From NCBI GenBank assembly GCA_023614405.1, contig CM042697.1, forward strand, positions 471,492,792 to 471,556,791: a stretch of 64,000 nucleotides of DNA, given 5' to 3'. This DNA comes from Avena insularis. Lineage: Eukaryota; Streptophyta; Magnoliopsida; Poales; Poaceae. Positions 11,876 to 24,039 of this stretch are shown here, in pieces (within the stretch, counting starts at the first letter, position 1; each line of letters opens with the position of its first letter). The notes beneath the pieces were generated by a model that was not told the DNA's origin, did not search any database, and saw nothing but the letters and a program-made list of their open reading frames with translations. A program made the translations under genes and the position numbers.

Positions 11876-12948
11876 GGGAGAGTTGCCAGATGATCTGTGT
11901 GCCCAATTTAGAGATCTCAGATTGGAGATTGTGCCTGAGGGACATCTCATGTCATTGGATGTTCAACCCACTTTGTTGGACAAAATCAAAGAAGCCCAAA
12001 AGACGGATAAGGAAATTGAAGAGATTAAGGAAAAGATTGGCAAAGGAAAAGCCAAAGGATTCCATGAAGACGAATAAGGTACTTTATGGTATGGAAAACG
12101 TATCTGCATTCCACAAGATCCGAAGCTTCGGAAACTGATTTTACAAGAAACGCACAACTAACCGTATTCCATTCATCCGGGTAACACCAAAATGTACATG
12201 GATATGAAGGAAAGATTCTGGTGGAATAATCTCAAGAAGGACATCGCCGAACATATTGCTTTGTGTGATGTATGTAGTAGAGTAAAAGCGGAACATCAGA
12301 AACCAGCAGGATTGCTACAACCACTACCTATTCCTGATTGGAAGTGGGACAAGATTGGCATGGATTTCATCACCGGATTGCCAAGGACCAGGTCAGGTTA
12401 TGATTCTATTTGGGTAGTGGTGGATCGCTTAACTAAAGTGGCTTATTTCATACCCGTGAAGACAACCTACACAAGTGCTAAATTGGCCAAGATCTACATG
12501 AATAGGATTTTATGTTTGCATGGAGTACCCAAGAGTATTGTGTCTGATAGGGGGACTCAGTTCACTTCTCATTTTTGGAGGCAAACTACATGAGTCATTG
12601 GGAACGAGATTGGAATTCAGCACTGCTTTTCATCCTCAGACTGATGGACAGATAGAAAGGACCAACCAGATTCTCGAAGATATGTTGAGAGCATGTGCTC
12701 TAGACTATGGAGCTAGTTGGGATGAGAGTCTGCCATACGCAGAATTCTCTTACAATAACAGCTATCAAGCCAATATTGAGATGGCACCGTTTGAGTTTCT
12801 CTATGGGAGAAAGTGTACTACCCCATTGCTATGGAATGGTGTAGGAGAAAGGAACTTGTTCGGGCCAGAACTAATCAAAGAAGCTGAAGAGAAAGTCAAG
12901 CTTGTTAAGGACAGATTAAAGATAGCACAGTCCCGACAGAAAAGCTAG
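11876..12948 (+). pseudogene. Integrase of element B (frameshifted, catalytic triad kept)
   Basis: After the frameshift the linker reads to TAA at 12075, a second TAA near 12159, then the zinc-binding region (CDVCSRVKAEH, about 12265). Catalytic Asp residues are in GMDFITG (about 12358) and VSDRGTQF (about 12541). An extra base near 12587 shifts the frame, and the Glu is kept in DGQIERTN (about 12650). A TAG at 12946-12948 ends this open stretch. B therefore keeps the Glu lost in A but has more frameshifts. Confidence 0.85.
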
Positions 12949-13449
12949 ACAGATCCTAAGCGTAGAGAAGTCACTTATGAAGTGGGTGATAGAGCTTATC
13001 TTATAGTGTCACCACTTCGTGGAGTGAAGAGATTTGGAGTCAAAGGAAAATTGGCTCCAAGATATGTTGGACCATTCAAGATTCTGAGTCATAAAGGAGA
13101 AGTAGCTTATGAGATTGAATTGCCAGAATCATTGTCAGCCGTTAACAATGTGTTTCATGTGAGTCAGCTAAAGAAATGCCATCCAGGGATGGGAGAGACT
13201 TCTTTGAAGGATACTATACCTTTGGAGGAGGTTCAATTTGAAAGTGATCCCACTTATGAGGAAAAACCCATCAAGATTCTTGAGACTGCAGAAAGAGTTA
13301 CTCGGACTAAGACTATCAAATTCTGCAAAGTTCAATGGAACCATCATTCCGAAGAAGAAGCAACATGGGAAAGAGAAGTTGATCTTCGAAAAGACCACCC
13401 TAACCTATTTGCTAGCCAATCCGAATCTCGAGGGCGAGATTCACCTTAA
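12949..13449 (+). pseudogene. Integrase C-terminus and chromodomain-like tail of element B
   Basis: An unbroken stretch from GDRAYLIVSPLRGVKRFG (about 12985) through NVFHVSQLKKCHPGM to the chromodomain-like segment ending at the TAA of 13447. Unlike in A, this part has no internal stop or shift. It is disconnected from integrase by the TAG at 12946. Confidence 0.85.
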
Positions 13450-13461
13450 GGGGGTTAGATT

Positions 13462-15425
13462 TGTAACATCCCTAAAATCATGTTTTCAAAGATTGCATAT
13501 CATCCATGCATGCATAATCATTTAGGGATCATTTTCAAAGTCATTTCAAAGAAGCAGAAGCATTGTGTGCTATTATTTTATGTAAACAAGCATTGATCCA
13601 ATGCTACTCTCTAGTGAGAGAATACTTGTTTCAAACCAAGGTTTGTTTATTCATAAGTTGGTTTGGTTGAGTTCCAAAGCTTGGACAAAATTTTCCAAAA
13701 CAAAATATAGTTTAAAACCATTTTCATACCTTTATCAAATCTTGTGCTTAGGCACTGTTTATTTTAAAAATTTCAAGGAACCAAGCAAGTCTAGCAAGAC
13801 AGCATGGTTTTATGCTCAAAATTGTGCAGGTTTCACTTTATAAAAGTCCAGAAAGATTGGAATTCAAATACATTTGAATTCATTTGAAAAGGTTTCCTGA
13901 AAATCGATTTAGAAAAAGAAAAAGGATAAGAAAACAGAACTGGGCCAGACGCTACTCATTCGCCCAAAGAACCAAAGCGGGGTTCTCCCTTTCTCTCTGT
14001 TTCTCACCGCAGCAGCGTGCACCCACCACGACCGAATTGCCCACCTTGCCCGTCGTCCCCAATCAACGCTACCGAGCCGCCCGGATTACCTCGCGCCGCC
14101 TTAAATCCCATTGAAGCAGGGAGTAATCCCCGCCCTGCTCCTGGCTATTTAATCTCCTCTTCACCACGGCCATTTCCCCTCACCCCACTCGCTCGCTCCA
14201 CCACCAGGCTGCTCGGATTTCACCAAACCTCGCCGCTGTCCCGACGAACTCTGACGTCTGATTCCGGTGAGTATCGAGCACCCCTCGTCTTCTGCTTGAT
14301 GCTATCAATCTCGTCGTGTCTCTGTGCTTCTCCTGATGCTTTTGTTTTGCCCATGCATGACCCAGGTCGCCGTCCCCGACAACCTCTACAAACCAAGGGT
14401 GGATTATTTATTCATGCTATGTGAAATATTTCCAAGTCATTGACTTGTGCTTTTGCTTAATAAAACAACTAAGTGAATGAAACACCTGGATGGAATGGAA
14501 AGAATAGTTTGTGTTGAGTGGTTACTCAAGGCCCATTTCTAGTTTACCTTGTGTATCTCACTTGTGGAAGGCCACCCAGGAACAAAGGGATTTGAGAGGC
14601 CAAATGTTAAGAAGCTTCTAGTGCAGCCACATGGAAATATGGGCTCTGTCTGGATCATATAGGTTGCAATAACTTAGCCATTTGGACAGTTGGTGGTAGT
14701 GGGATGATAGGTTGGAACGCGTCCATTTGGTCTAAGGGAAGGCTTCTGAAAGGTCCTGTCTTGGTGAAAATCAAGTCTTGTGGGGAAAGTGCACAACCTC
14801 TGCAGATGGAAGAATCTAAGTACTTAGCCATGTCCATGGTATTGGACAATTTGAGCATCAAGACATGGAAGCTATCAAGAATCTCCTCATCCCAATTTTC
14901 TAAGTTAAAACTTGTGGTTGAACAAGGGTGAAGGTTCACCAATTTCTATTGGTGATTCCTTGGGAAAGTTTTGTCAAAGAAAAACTTAGTGTTTTCAACT
15001 AATAGGTAAAACCTATTTTGAGCAAAGCAAGCCTAAGCTACATTTAGCCAAATTCATATAGTATTTAGATGTTAATATTCTACTAAGGTATCACTTGCCA
15101 ATACTATTCCAATGTATTGACCCACTGTGGTTGTAACTTGTGATGTTGCAGGTTATTCTGATGATGATTAGGGGTTATGAGTCTACACTCAACATGCTTG
15201 CCTGTGGCACATGAAGATGAAGACTTATTTATATTATTATGGTTAAACTCTTGTACTAGGCCTATGGCCATGGAGTTGTAAAAGATTATGTTTGTCTCTG
15301 GAATGATATGTAATAATGACCTTTGTTTCTGTGTACTTCATCTTAAACTGTGGATGCTAGCATTGATCCAGGGACTAGCATTGCAATCACAGGGATCCTT
15401 ACCTTTAAAAGGGAGGGATCTTACA
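13462..15425 (+). repeat. 3' LTR of element B (1964 bp)
   Basis: Begins TGTAACATCC right after a polypurine tract (AAGGGGGTTAGATT, 13448-13461) and ends GGGATCTTACA. Its end segment resembles the last 100 bases of the LTR of A, supporting the boundary. The target duplication would start with CCCAG (15426); the partner is outside the window. Confidence 0.85.
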
Positions 15426-15853
15426 CCCAGTTACGGTGTGGTGTTTGATGTCATCAAAGCATCCTTCCGGTGATGGTGATTAGCATGATCTAATGGTCGA
15501 AGGAATTAGGTTACTATGTATCAGAAAGCTTATAGCAAACGAACTATTGAAATGACTTGATCTTTATGCTATGCTTATCTATAGGAGTATGTCCATCATA
15601 CCATTCTCCTAATGATATGATCTTGTTATTAATAACATCTCAATGTTCATGATCGAGAAACCACGATCATCTATTAATCAACAAGCTAGTATTGTAAAGA
15701 GGCTTTACCAGGGACTCTAATTTAATTTACAAATCACACAAGTATTAATGTTTCCGGTTAATACTATTATAGCATGAATGTAAACATTTATCATAAACAC
15801 AAAGATATAATAATAACCACTTTTATTATTGCCTCTAGGGCATATCTCCAACA
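15426..15853 (-). mobile_element. BARE/Angela/WIS-type copia LTR, 5' fragment, antisense
   Basis: Read on the minus strand from 15853, it starts TGTTGGAGATATGCCC, followed by TAGAGGCAATAATAAA, the hallmark start of the BARE/Angela/WIS copia LTRs of Triticeae. It runs about 430 bases into the LTR, where element B interrupts it. Recognition is from memory of this very abundant family. The rest of the element is upstream of the window, and no coding part is present. Confidence 0.8.
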
Positions 15854-17436
15854 TTCATAGCTTGCAATGACTATTGAGTAGACTTAGTTGCATACTCTTT
15901 ATTATGAATTGTCTAAGCATCTACTCCTGTGCTGAGAATATTTATATCATATGAAGCAAAGTGTTCGTGAAAGTTCTTTTATCGCACTCAGTTTTCAACT
16001 GAATTTCTTGAGGATAAGCAATAAGCTAAGCTTGGGGGGAGTTGATACGTCCAAAACGTATCTACTTTATCAAACACTTTGCTATTGTTTCTTCTCTAAA
16101 CTTGTGTGATTTGGATACAACTAACAGGGTCACTGCTTTCAGCAGAATTACCTTGGTGTCTTGTTTTTGTGCAGAAAATGAACTATCAGGAAAAATCCCA
16201 TAAAATATGCCAAAAATTATATTTCACCAGAAGATCCACGGAGCCAGAAGAAGAGACGGAGGGGAGACCTGGGGGGCCAGACCAACCCCAGGCGCGGGCC
16301 CACCTAACCCCGTGCCTGGGAGGGGTGTGGCCACCCCAGGCAGCTCCTCGGCCTCCCTCTGCGCCTATAAGTTGCCTTTCGACCTAAAAACCGAGGGGGG
16401 TTCGATAGTTTTCAAGAAAGAGTTCCGCTCCGCCGCAGCCACCAGAAACCAAGATTCGGATCCAAAAACTCCATTCTGGCACCCTGCTAGGACGGGGAAT
16501 TTGGAGAGGATCATCGTCATCACCAACGCATCTCCATCAACCACCGATGTTTCCCTCATCCATGAGTGAGTAATCCCCCGCTGTAGGCTTGGGGATGGTA
16601 GGGATTGGATGAGTTCTATCATGTAATCGAATAAGATCTGTTAGGGCATAGTGCCTAGTATCTCTATTAGTGCTATTTTGACTTTGTTGCAACTTGTTAT
16701 GCTTAATGCGTGTCACTAGGGCCCAAGTGCCATGCTCTCAGATCTGAAATTATTATTGAATCATTATGATATTATTGTTTGTGATCTTATCTGCAAGTTG
16801 TGTACACATATCATTGTCCGGATCCAAAGGCCACAAAGTGACAATAATTGGGACAACCGGAGGGGATGGATGTGGTGTGAGGATCACATGTGTTCACGGA
16901 GTGTTAATGCTTTGCTTCGGTGCTCTATTAAAAGGAGCACCTTAATTTCGATAGAGTTCCTAGAGGCCCGGCCACGGGCTGGCAGACGGATAAGATGTTG
17001 TGCAAGTTCTCATTGCGAGCACGTATGACTATATTTGGAGCACATGCCTAGGATTGTTTAGTACTTGGATGCTTGTTATTATTTATCTGCAATTCCCTAT
17101 ATCTTGAAGTTACATGTTTAGACTCGTCCATGCAATGCCCGTCCATCCATCTCTATGCCTACCGCACTCGAATCCTACTGTTACCGTTACTGTTACTATT
17201 GCTACTGTTTCACCGTTGCTATTGTTGTTGCTGTTTCTGTTGCTTTGGTGTCGCTAGTACCAAACTGTTGCTACTGATAAACTTCTGTGAGCAAGAACTA
17301 TTTCCAGGTGCAGCTGAACTGACAACTTATTTGTTAAGGCTTGCAAGTATTCTTTGGCTCCCCTTGTGTCGAATCAATAAATTGGGTAATACTTCTCGCG
17401 AAGACTGTTGTGATCCCCTATACTTGTGGGTCATCA
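15854..17436 (+). mobile_element. Element C: Athila-like gypsy, 3' internal end plus 3' LTR
   Basis: Positions 15854-16042 are the last internal bases, ending with an AGCTTGGGGGGAG polypurine tract. The LTR (16043-17436, 1394 bp) starts TGATACGTCCAAAACG and ends GTGGGTCATCA. The GCCTATAAG motif near 16361 is a plausible LTR TATA box. The copia LTR above is inserted in the internal part. C ends inside another copy of a related LTR (D). Confidence 0.8.
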
Positions 17437-18525
17437 CCCAGGCACCCCCTCGAGCTCCCTCTGCACCTATAAGTTACCCCATGACCTAAAAACTGGGGGT
17501 TCGACGTTTTTCCAGAAAGAGTTCCGCTGCGCCGCCACCATCAGAAACCAAGATTCGGATCCAGAAACTCCGTTCTGGAACCCTGCCGGGACTGAGAATT
17601 TGGAGAGGATCATCTCCATCGTCATCACCAACGCATCTCCATCAACCATCCATGTTTCCCTCATCCATGAGTGAGTAATCCCCCGCACTAGGCTATGGGG
17701 ATGGTAGGGATTGGATGAGGTCTATCATGTAATCAAATAAGATTGTTAGGGCATAGTGCCTAGTATCTCTATTAGTGCTATTTGACTTTGTTGCAACTTG
17801 TTGTGCTTAATGCTTGTCACTAGGGCCCGAGTGCCATGATAACAGATCTGAACTTATTATTGAATCATTATGATAGTATTGTTTGTGATCTTATCTGCAA
17901 GTTGTGTACACATATCATTGTACAGATCCAAAGGCTCCAAAATGACAGAAATTGGGATAACTGGAGGGGATGGCTGTGATGTGAGGACCACATGTGTTCA
18001 TAGAGTGCTAATGCTTTGCTCTGGTGCTCTATTAAAAGGAGCACCTTAATTGCCAGTATTTCCCTAGAGGCCCCGCTGCAACGGGCTGGCTGGACAGAAG
18101 ATGTTGTGCAAGTTCTCATTGCGAGCACGTATGACTATATATGGAGCACATGCCTAGGATTGTTTAGTACTTGGATGCTTGTTATTATTTATCTACAAAT
18201 GCCCTAGATCTTGAAGTTACATGTTTAGACTCGTTCATGCAACGCCCGTCCATCCATCCCTATGCCTACTGCACTCGAATCCTACTATTTACTGTTACTA
18301 TTACTATTGCTCATGTTTCACTGTTGTTGTTGCTTTGTTGTTGCTACTACAAACTGTTGCTACTAATAAACTTCTGTGAGCAAGAACTATTTCCACGTGC
18401 AGCTGAATTGACAACTCAATTGTTAAGGCTTGCAAGTATTCTTTGGCTCCCCTTGTGTCGAATCAATAAATTGGGTAATACTACCCTCGAAGACTATTGC
18501 GATCCCCTATACTTGTGGGTCATCA
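17437..18525 (+). repeat. LTR D: 3' part of a related Athila-like LTR
   Basis: It aligns to 16334-17436 of the LTR of C over its whole length, including a CTATAAG box, and ends with the same GTGGGTCATCA. It starts abruptly mid-LTR at CCCAGGCACC, so C is inserted inside D. After 18525 the sequence is LTR of element G, so D is inserted there. No internal region of D is visible. Confidence 0.75.
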
Positions 18526-18591
18526 ACCCGTTACGGCGAACCATCCTTAGGGCGTGACTCATGGTCTCGGCGAAAGCAAGGTAAAGGTTGT
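18526..18591 (+). repeat. Element G 5' LTR, left fragment
   Basis: These 66 bases match about 50127-50184 in the 3' LTR of G (CGTTACGGCGAACCATCC against CGTTATGGCGGAACCATC). The LTR continues at 35833 after element E. Confidence 0.8.
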
Positions 18592-20106
18592 TGATACGTC
18601 GGAAACGTATCTATAATTTTTTATGCTCCATGCTTGTTTAGTATCTAATTTGCTTTGCTTGTCTACACTTTGAGGTGCTTTTTACATGTTTTCTGGTACT
18701 AACCTATTAATAAGTTGCCACAGTGCCAGTTGCCTGTTTTCTACTGTTTTTGGTTTCAGAAAAGCTAAAAAATGAATATTCTCGGAATTGGACGGGACAA
18801 AAGCCAAATTTCATATTTTTTCGGGAACGATACAGAAAATCAAGACGAGACGGAGGAGGAAACCAGGGTGGCCACACCCTAGGCCGCACCCATAGGGGGT
18901 GTGGGCCCCCTAGACCTCCATCGACCTTGCCTCCTTCGCCTATAAGAAGCTCCCGGGGATAAAACCCTAAATAATCCATCATACTTCCAGAAAAAGTTCC
19001 GTTGCGCCGCCGCCACTGAAGGGGAGATTCGGGGGACAGAAAGTCTCTGTTCCGGCACCCTGCCGGGACGGAGAAGTTCCCCCAGAGCCATCTCCATCGA
19101 TCTCCACCACCATCTCCATCACCGTTGCTGATTCCCATGATGAGGAGGGAGTAGTTCTTCCTCGAGGCTAAGGGCTCTACCGGTAGCTATGTGTTCATCT
19201 CTCTCTCTTTCTGCATGATCTTGTGGTCATGAGCTTTGTAATCAAGTAGATCTACCTTGCTACTCAAGTGCTTCATTAGATCTCTGCTCTTCCCATGTGT
19301 GTGAAAGTGACAGTGTGCATGCCATGGTGGCACTTAGGCTTGAGTCTACATAAATACTCTTTGTTCTTTAATAGATCTATGCTTTTCCCCACGTGTGTGA
19401 AAGTGACAGCGGGCATACCGTGTGTGGCACTTTGGCTAGATTGAATATTTTTTATGAGTTATATTTGGATTTGGATGTGTCTATGAAATTGTGGTGTTTG
19501 TTGGAACCATCTAGCGCTCAAGGTGAAAGTGTGGGGTTATCTAGATTAGGGAAGGCGGACTTTGAGGAGTGTTGTTATAGCCCTACTGATGATTAGAGTG
19601 TCCAACCGGAGAGTAGTTAAGAGTAGTATCATGAAGAGAGGATATTTATATGAGAGAGTGTTCACTAGTGAAAGTATGATCCCTAGGCCTTGTTTATAAA
19701 CATTGAAACACTGTTTGTATCTATATCTGTTGCATGTTTGCTTGCTTTAGTCTTTACCTCCACGTCAAGCTCCATCAAAGTATTTTCTGGCACTCACACA
19801 CGTTCCCCCCACATCAACAACAAGTCAGAAGCTATTTTCTGGCATCGTTACCACTTGTATTTCACTATCTCTTCGCCGAACTAGTGCACCTATACACCTG
19901 ACAAGTGTATTGGGTGTGTTGGGGACACAAGAGACTTCTTGTATCTTGATTGCAGGATTGCTTGAGAGGGAATACCTTTGACCACTTCCTCCCTGAGTTC
20001 AATAAACCTTGGGTAATCCACTTTAGGGAAACTTGCTGCTGTTCTACAAACCTCTGCACTTGGAGGCCCAACAACTATCTACAAGAATAGAAGTGCATAG
20101 ACATCA
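18592..20106 (+). repeat. 5' LTR of element E (1515 bp)
   Basis: It pairs with 34311-35832. A GCCTATAAGAAG promoter-like box lies near 18938-18950, and the GC-rich transcribed part follows. The end, AGACATCA, is directly followed by the primer-binding region. Confidence 0.88.
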
Positions 20107-20116
20107 AGCTCTTTTC

Positions 20117-20134
20117 TAGCGCCGTTGCCGGGAA
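20117..20134 (+). promoter_or_regulatory. Primer-binding site of element E (tRNA-Asp type, degenerate)
   Basis: TAGCGCCGTTGCCGGGAA lies ten bases after the LTR. It is close to the complement of the tRNA-Asp 3' end used by Athila-type elements; element F has the better-preserved version. Confidence 0.75.
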
Positions 20135-20301
20135 GGTAAGGTAAAAGGTACTCACATCCTCCGGTGTGAGTGCTCGAAGTTATTTCCTTTAGATTCTTCA
20201 ATTTTGTATTTTTGTTTCTTGTTTTCACTAGTTAGGCTTAATGGAAAACAACAAAAAAAATTAGAGAGCTCTATAGCATTTATCTTGAGTTAGGACATGA
20301 A

Positions 20302-20671
20302 GTGTTTGAAGAGAAAATTAAAAAACCCATGGATCTTTATTTGCATGCTAATAGCAATGTTATTAGTATGAATTCTTTGGACACCATTATTACTAATGCT
20401 ATGGAAACGTCTAAGTTTGGCGAAGCTAGTTTTTATGAAAATGATTTTTTTAGTCCCCAGCTTTGGAAGATAGCTATTCTATTGCTTATGATGATACTAA
20501 ACCTCCAATATATGATGATTACAATGATGAATATGATATTTTCAGCCCACCTACTATTGAGGAGGAAAATTATTGTGATTACAATATGCCTCCTATATTT
20601 GATGATTATGGTGATGAGAATAATAATGATAGTTATTTTGTTGAATTTGCTCCCACTACAATTAATAAGAA
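20302..20671 (+). pseudogene. Unnamed ORF of element E, part 1 (before the Helitron)
   Basis: An open frame starts at about 20302 (FEEKIKKPMDLYLHANSNVI). Near 20450, in a T run, it shifts to a second frame rich in Asp, Tyr, Glu and Pro (IYDDYNDEYDIFSPPTIEEE). It is cut at 20671 by the minus-strand Helitron. The coding phase at 20671 is the same as that of the ORF resuming at 31142, so this was one gene. I recognise no domain. It occupies the position of gag in a normal element but has no gag motifs or zinc knuckle. Confidence 0.6.
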
Positions 20672-20682
20672 CTAGCATGGTG

Positions 20683-20702
20683 GCCCTCGCAAATGCGAGG
20701 GC
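20683..20702 (-). other. 3' hairpin of outer Helitron
   Basis: GCCCTCGC pairs with GCGAGGGC across a four-base loop. Its position just inside the CTAG terminus is diagnostic of Helitrons, where the hairpin is thought to end rolling-circle transfer. Confidence 0.85.
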
Positions 20703-21449
20703 ATCATTTTTCGTATGTCAAAAGCGTCACAAAATGAATTATTTTCATAGATATGTAATTATGTGTTAGGAAATAATACAATTATATTGACATTGTCAAT
20801 TGTAGCATATATGACATATACAAAAAATCCTTAATACGTGAGCTTTATTACGTCATAAAACACCATAATAATGACCATATGATTTGTTATGTATGTGATG
20901 ATGTAATAACACACGGAAATAAAGTTTATATATGTATATTCCATAATGCATTAGTGTGTAAATTTCCATTCATAATTATATATGGTCGATCGTAATAACA
21001 TATATGAAAATCCGGTCCATTATCTAATGGACCATCAGACCCATTGATTATCTTTATGTACATCTAAGGAGATATATGTCAAACTTAGTGTATAAGGTAA
21101 TCAAGAATAATTAAGAGACAAATGGCAGATAATGTTCAAATGCATATAAAATGCATGTTCAACCATATTAGTGGTCGCGTCTTTTGGTTTGTTCTATATA
21201 TTTTTTGGCTCTATTCAGTAATCATGTATGATTTTTAACATATACTCCCTTTTTTAATTAGCATGCTTTTGTGTTTAATGAAATTCAAACTTTGCAAAAA
21301 TTGACAAAGTATATAGGAAAATATTGTAATACCAACTTCATAAAATATAAAAACAAAATTACACTAATAATATTGAATTTGTATTGTAGAGTTAATATGT
21401 TCCTATATATTGCACACCGTTTGACTCTATCTAGACAGAAAAAGAAGGG

Positions 21450-22090
21450 TCAATAAAAATATCTGGAGTGGGAGTCATAGTCTTCTACATCACCTGAACA
21501 TAAGATTGGTGGAAATAAAATTGGTGAAACACGTGAACTTTGCAAATATTTTTTGAAGTTCTTAGTAGACAAACCTGAATTTTGAGAAGATCTTTTGAAT
21601 TGGTGCACATTAAACATTTTCCCACAATGTAAGTATGACACAAAGAATTCATGTACTTACCGGGGTACCCAAAAAGAAGTTTCATTACAAACTCACCATC
21701 CATACTTTTTTGCTCTAAAAGTAAAACCCCCAAATTATTAATTTTCCTTATAATCAGATGAAAAAGTGATCTATATTTATTTTTTCACTAAACATAAACA
21801 AATCTACTGGAAATTTTTCTATGATTTCATAAATCAAAAACTTTGAAATAATATATTCTAGAGACATTTTTTCAATAAAGGGAAATATCAGGAGTTTCCA
21901 CTGTTAACACCGAAGATAAAACCATTCGTGGCTAATGAAGCTCTTTGTCTAATGAGTTTCTCTATTGACATTTTTTAAAGAAAATCTTCTTTACTTTCTA
22001 TCGTATGGATAAGATCTCACATGTTTTCCATGAACTTGGATTAATTGACAGCTTACCATCGAATCCCATTGCAGTTGCGTAGGATGGGAA
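21450..22090 (-). pseudogene. Possible captured exon fragments in outer Helitron
   Basis: On the minus strand a short open stretch reads QKSMDGEFVMKLLFGYP (about 21665-21720). It is bounded by a TTTTACTTTTAG acceptor and a GGTAAGTAC donor. Near 22035-22080 a second stretch ends in a GGTAAGC donor. This looks like small exons with introns, as in gene pieces captured by Helitrons. I do not recognise the parent gene, and the exon calls rest only on splice-like motifs. Confidence 0.3.
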
Positions 22091-22599
22091 ATTTTGCACA
22101 ACCAAACAATTTGTTTTTGTCGTGCATTATTCTTATTTTCTAGATCACTTTTCTCTCTGTATTTTTATTTTTATTTAATATGTCACCTAGCTAGTAACAT
22201 GATTGTGAATTTACTTCTCTCGTAATCCATGTGTCTCATATGATGTTGGGTCAAATATACCGAGAATACTTCATGTGGAGAAGAGCGACTTACTCATCAT
22301 ACTTAGTTAGAAAAATACATTAGATTAATCAAACATGCTTAGAAAATAATTAAATTACTTAATAAATAGTTGACCTGCTTTTTTTTGCATCGTTATATCA
22401 CGATGCCTATATACAATAAAGCTTAGGCAGAGACTTGATGGATCCTGTTATTAATTGGTCAGATGTTTATAATAAATACCGCTAAACATATCTATACTAC
22501 TATATAATAGAGCTCTTTTTGAACTTTTGAACCGACGCAATAATTTTCTATAGAAGCTACTTCAGTTGTTGATCAGTGGTTATCTGACGGTCCACGTCT

Positions 22600-23062
22600 C
22601 CCGGATTCGCTGCTACAGTGTTCCCGCCAGCAGGGTCCGCTGGGTGGGCGCGAACAAAAAACGAAATTAGAGTCCGCTGGGCGGTTCCCGATTATTCTGG
22701 ATGGAGTCGCAAATTCAATCGTCACCGCGACCACATCCTCTCTAATTTATTTATTCTCTCACGAGCACATGTTAAACTGTTCTGCAACCCGCCGACCATC
22801 TCACTTGCGTCCTGCTGTGCAACCGTACATCCCCAATTCCCCACCACTGCGTTGAATCCTTGCCCCTTGAGGAACACGCGCGTCAGCTTTCACGGCCTGA
22901 GGATCATCCGTGCGCCCTCGCCCTGCCTCCGAGTCCTTAACGTCCATTGCTGCAAGGTCCGTCCATCTGGTGTGAGCTTGCTGCCCCTGCCCGCTGGCGG
23001 CCTTGGAGCTTGGCTTCCTTGCACGGGTTAGCTAATCAGAACTGCTACAACCTACATCTGGT
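22600..23062 (+). other. 5' leader and putative first exon of the inner Helitron gene
   Basis: A GC-richer stretch than its surroundings ends with a good splice donor (ACATCTGGTGAGTC, about 23055-23068). It has an open frame from about 22618, but no recognisable protein, so it may be untranslated leader. An intron-like AT-rich stretch follows to the acceptor at 23683. Confidence 0.4.
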
Positions 23063-23683
23063 GAGTCTTATTCTTTTTGGATGATTGCCGATTTTGTTTT
23101 GCTGCATGATAATCTGATTCTAATAAAACTGCATTGGTCGTTATTTGTGGGAGCACAATTTTATCGTTGCACACCAAGTGTTTGTATTTTTGTCCAAGCC
23201 AATATGTGTTGTCCAGAACGCACCTTTGTAGCCTCCTGAAAAGATAAGAGGCAATGTAGTAGCTGATTCTTTAATACGTAGATTCACATGCTATTGACTA
23301 AGATAATTACTATTTAGCTGCACACTCAGGATTGTAAAATGATGTCTGCTAACGAACAAGGTCATTTGGTTTTGTATATGGAAAAAGGCATTCTTCATTT
23401 AAAGTTTTCTTTTGCATGTGTTTTCTTTATGTTAGATAAGCAATTATCTAGAACTAAAAATATAAAACTGAAGGAATATCTAGCACAACTGTTCTATAGA
23501 ATGGAAGGCCGAGTTCCTTTCGAGGATATTATAAATGTCTTGATGGTTGATTCAGCATCTTTGTCAGTACATAAAAGATGTTTATAACAATTTCTAAGTA
23601 TTATTCTCAGTTTAACACTTTCTTGTCACTATAAATATGATATATTTTTGGTTGTTTATTATGCTATTTGGTACTTATCTCAG

Positions 23684-23883
23684 GAGATCTGAATTTGCAA
23701 ATGAGTTCTTCCCAGCGCAAGCGTTATCGTGATCGGGAAAGATATCTGCAAATGACTCAAGATCAGCGAGAAGTATATTTGCAAAGGAGCCGTGAGTATA
23801 AAAGATTAAGCCGTGATGAGGGAGAGGCCTATCTGCAAAGGAGCCGCAAATATAAAAGATTGAGACAAGATGAATCTTCTTAT
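23684..23883 (+). CDS. Helitron N-terminal exon with basic repeats
   Basis: The exon lies between a TTATCTCAG acceptor (ending 23683) and a GTAAGT donor (23884). ATG 23701 opens 61 codons, starting MSSSQRKRYRDRERYLQ. Three tandem units of about 15-18 residues carry the core YLQ-x-(S/T)-x-x-x-(Y/R), two of them as YLQRSR(E/K)YKRL. The segment is strongly basic. Repeated basic N-terminal leaders are seen in many plant Helitron Rep proteins; a nucleic-acid or nuclear-import role is inference. Both splice sites are predictions. Confidence 0.5.
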
Positions 23884-24039
23884 GTAAGTAGTGCCTGCTC
23901 TAATATAGACGCATCAGGATAATTAAATATATGCCTTCCAATTGTTCGATCTTATCTCAACACTAGCCCATCTAGCATACATGCATTATCAATTTCATCA
24001 AAGGGCCTAGCCATGAATAATAATTGATGATTTTTGGGC

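Larger units (their letters stand above)
10823..15425 (+). mobile_element. Element B: gypsy chromovirus, 3' part (pol to 3' LTR)
   Basis: The RT gene resumes in mid-domain exactly where the LTR of A ends, so A is inserted in B and B's 5' half is upstream of the window. Pol runs to 13449, a polypurine tract lies at 13448-13461 and the LTR at 13462-15425. B is a close relative of A by protein motifs, but its nucleotide sequence and LTR are clearly different. B is itself inserted in an antisense copia LTR that begins at 15426. Confidence 0.9.
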
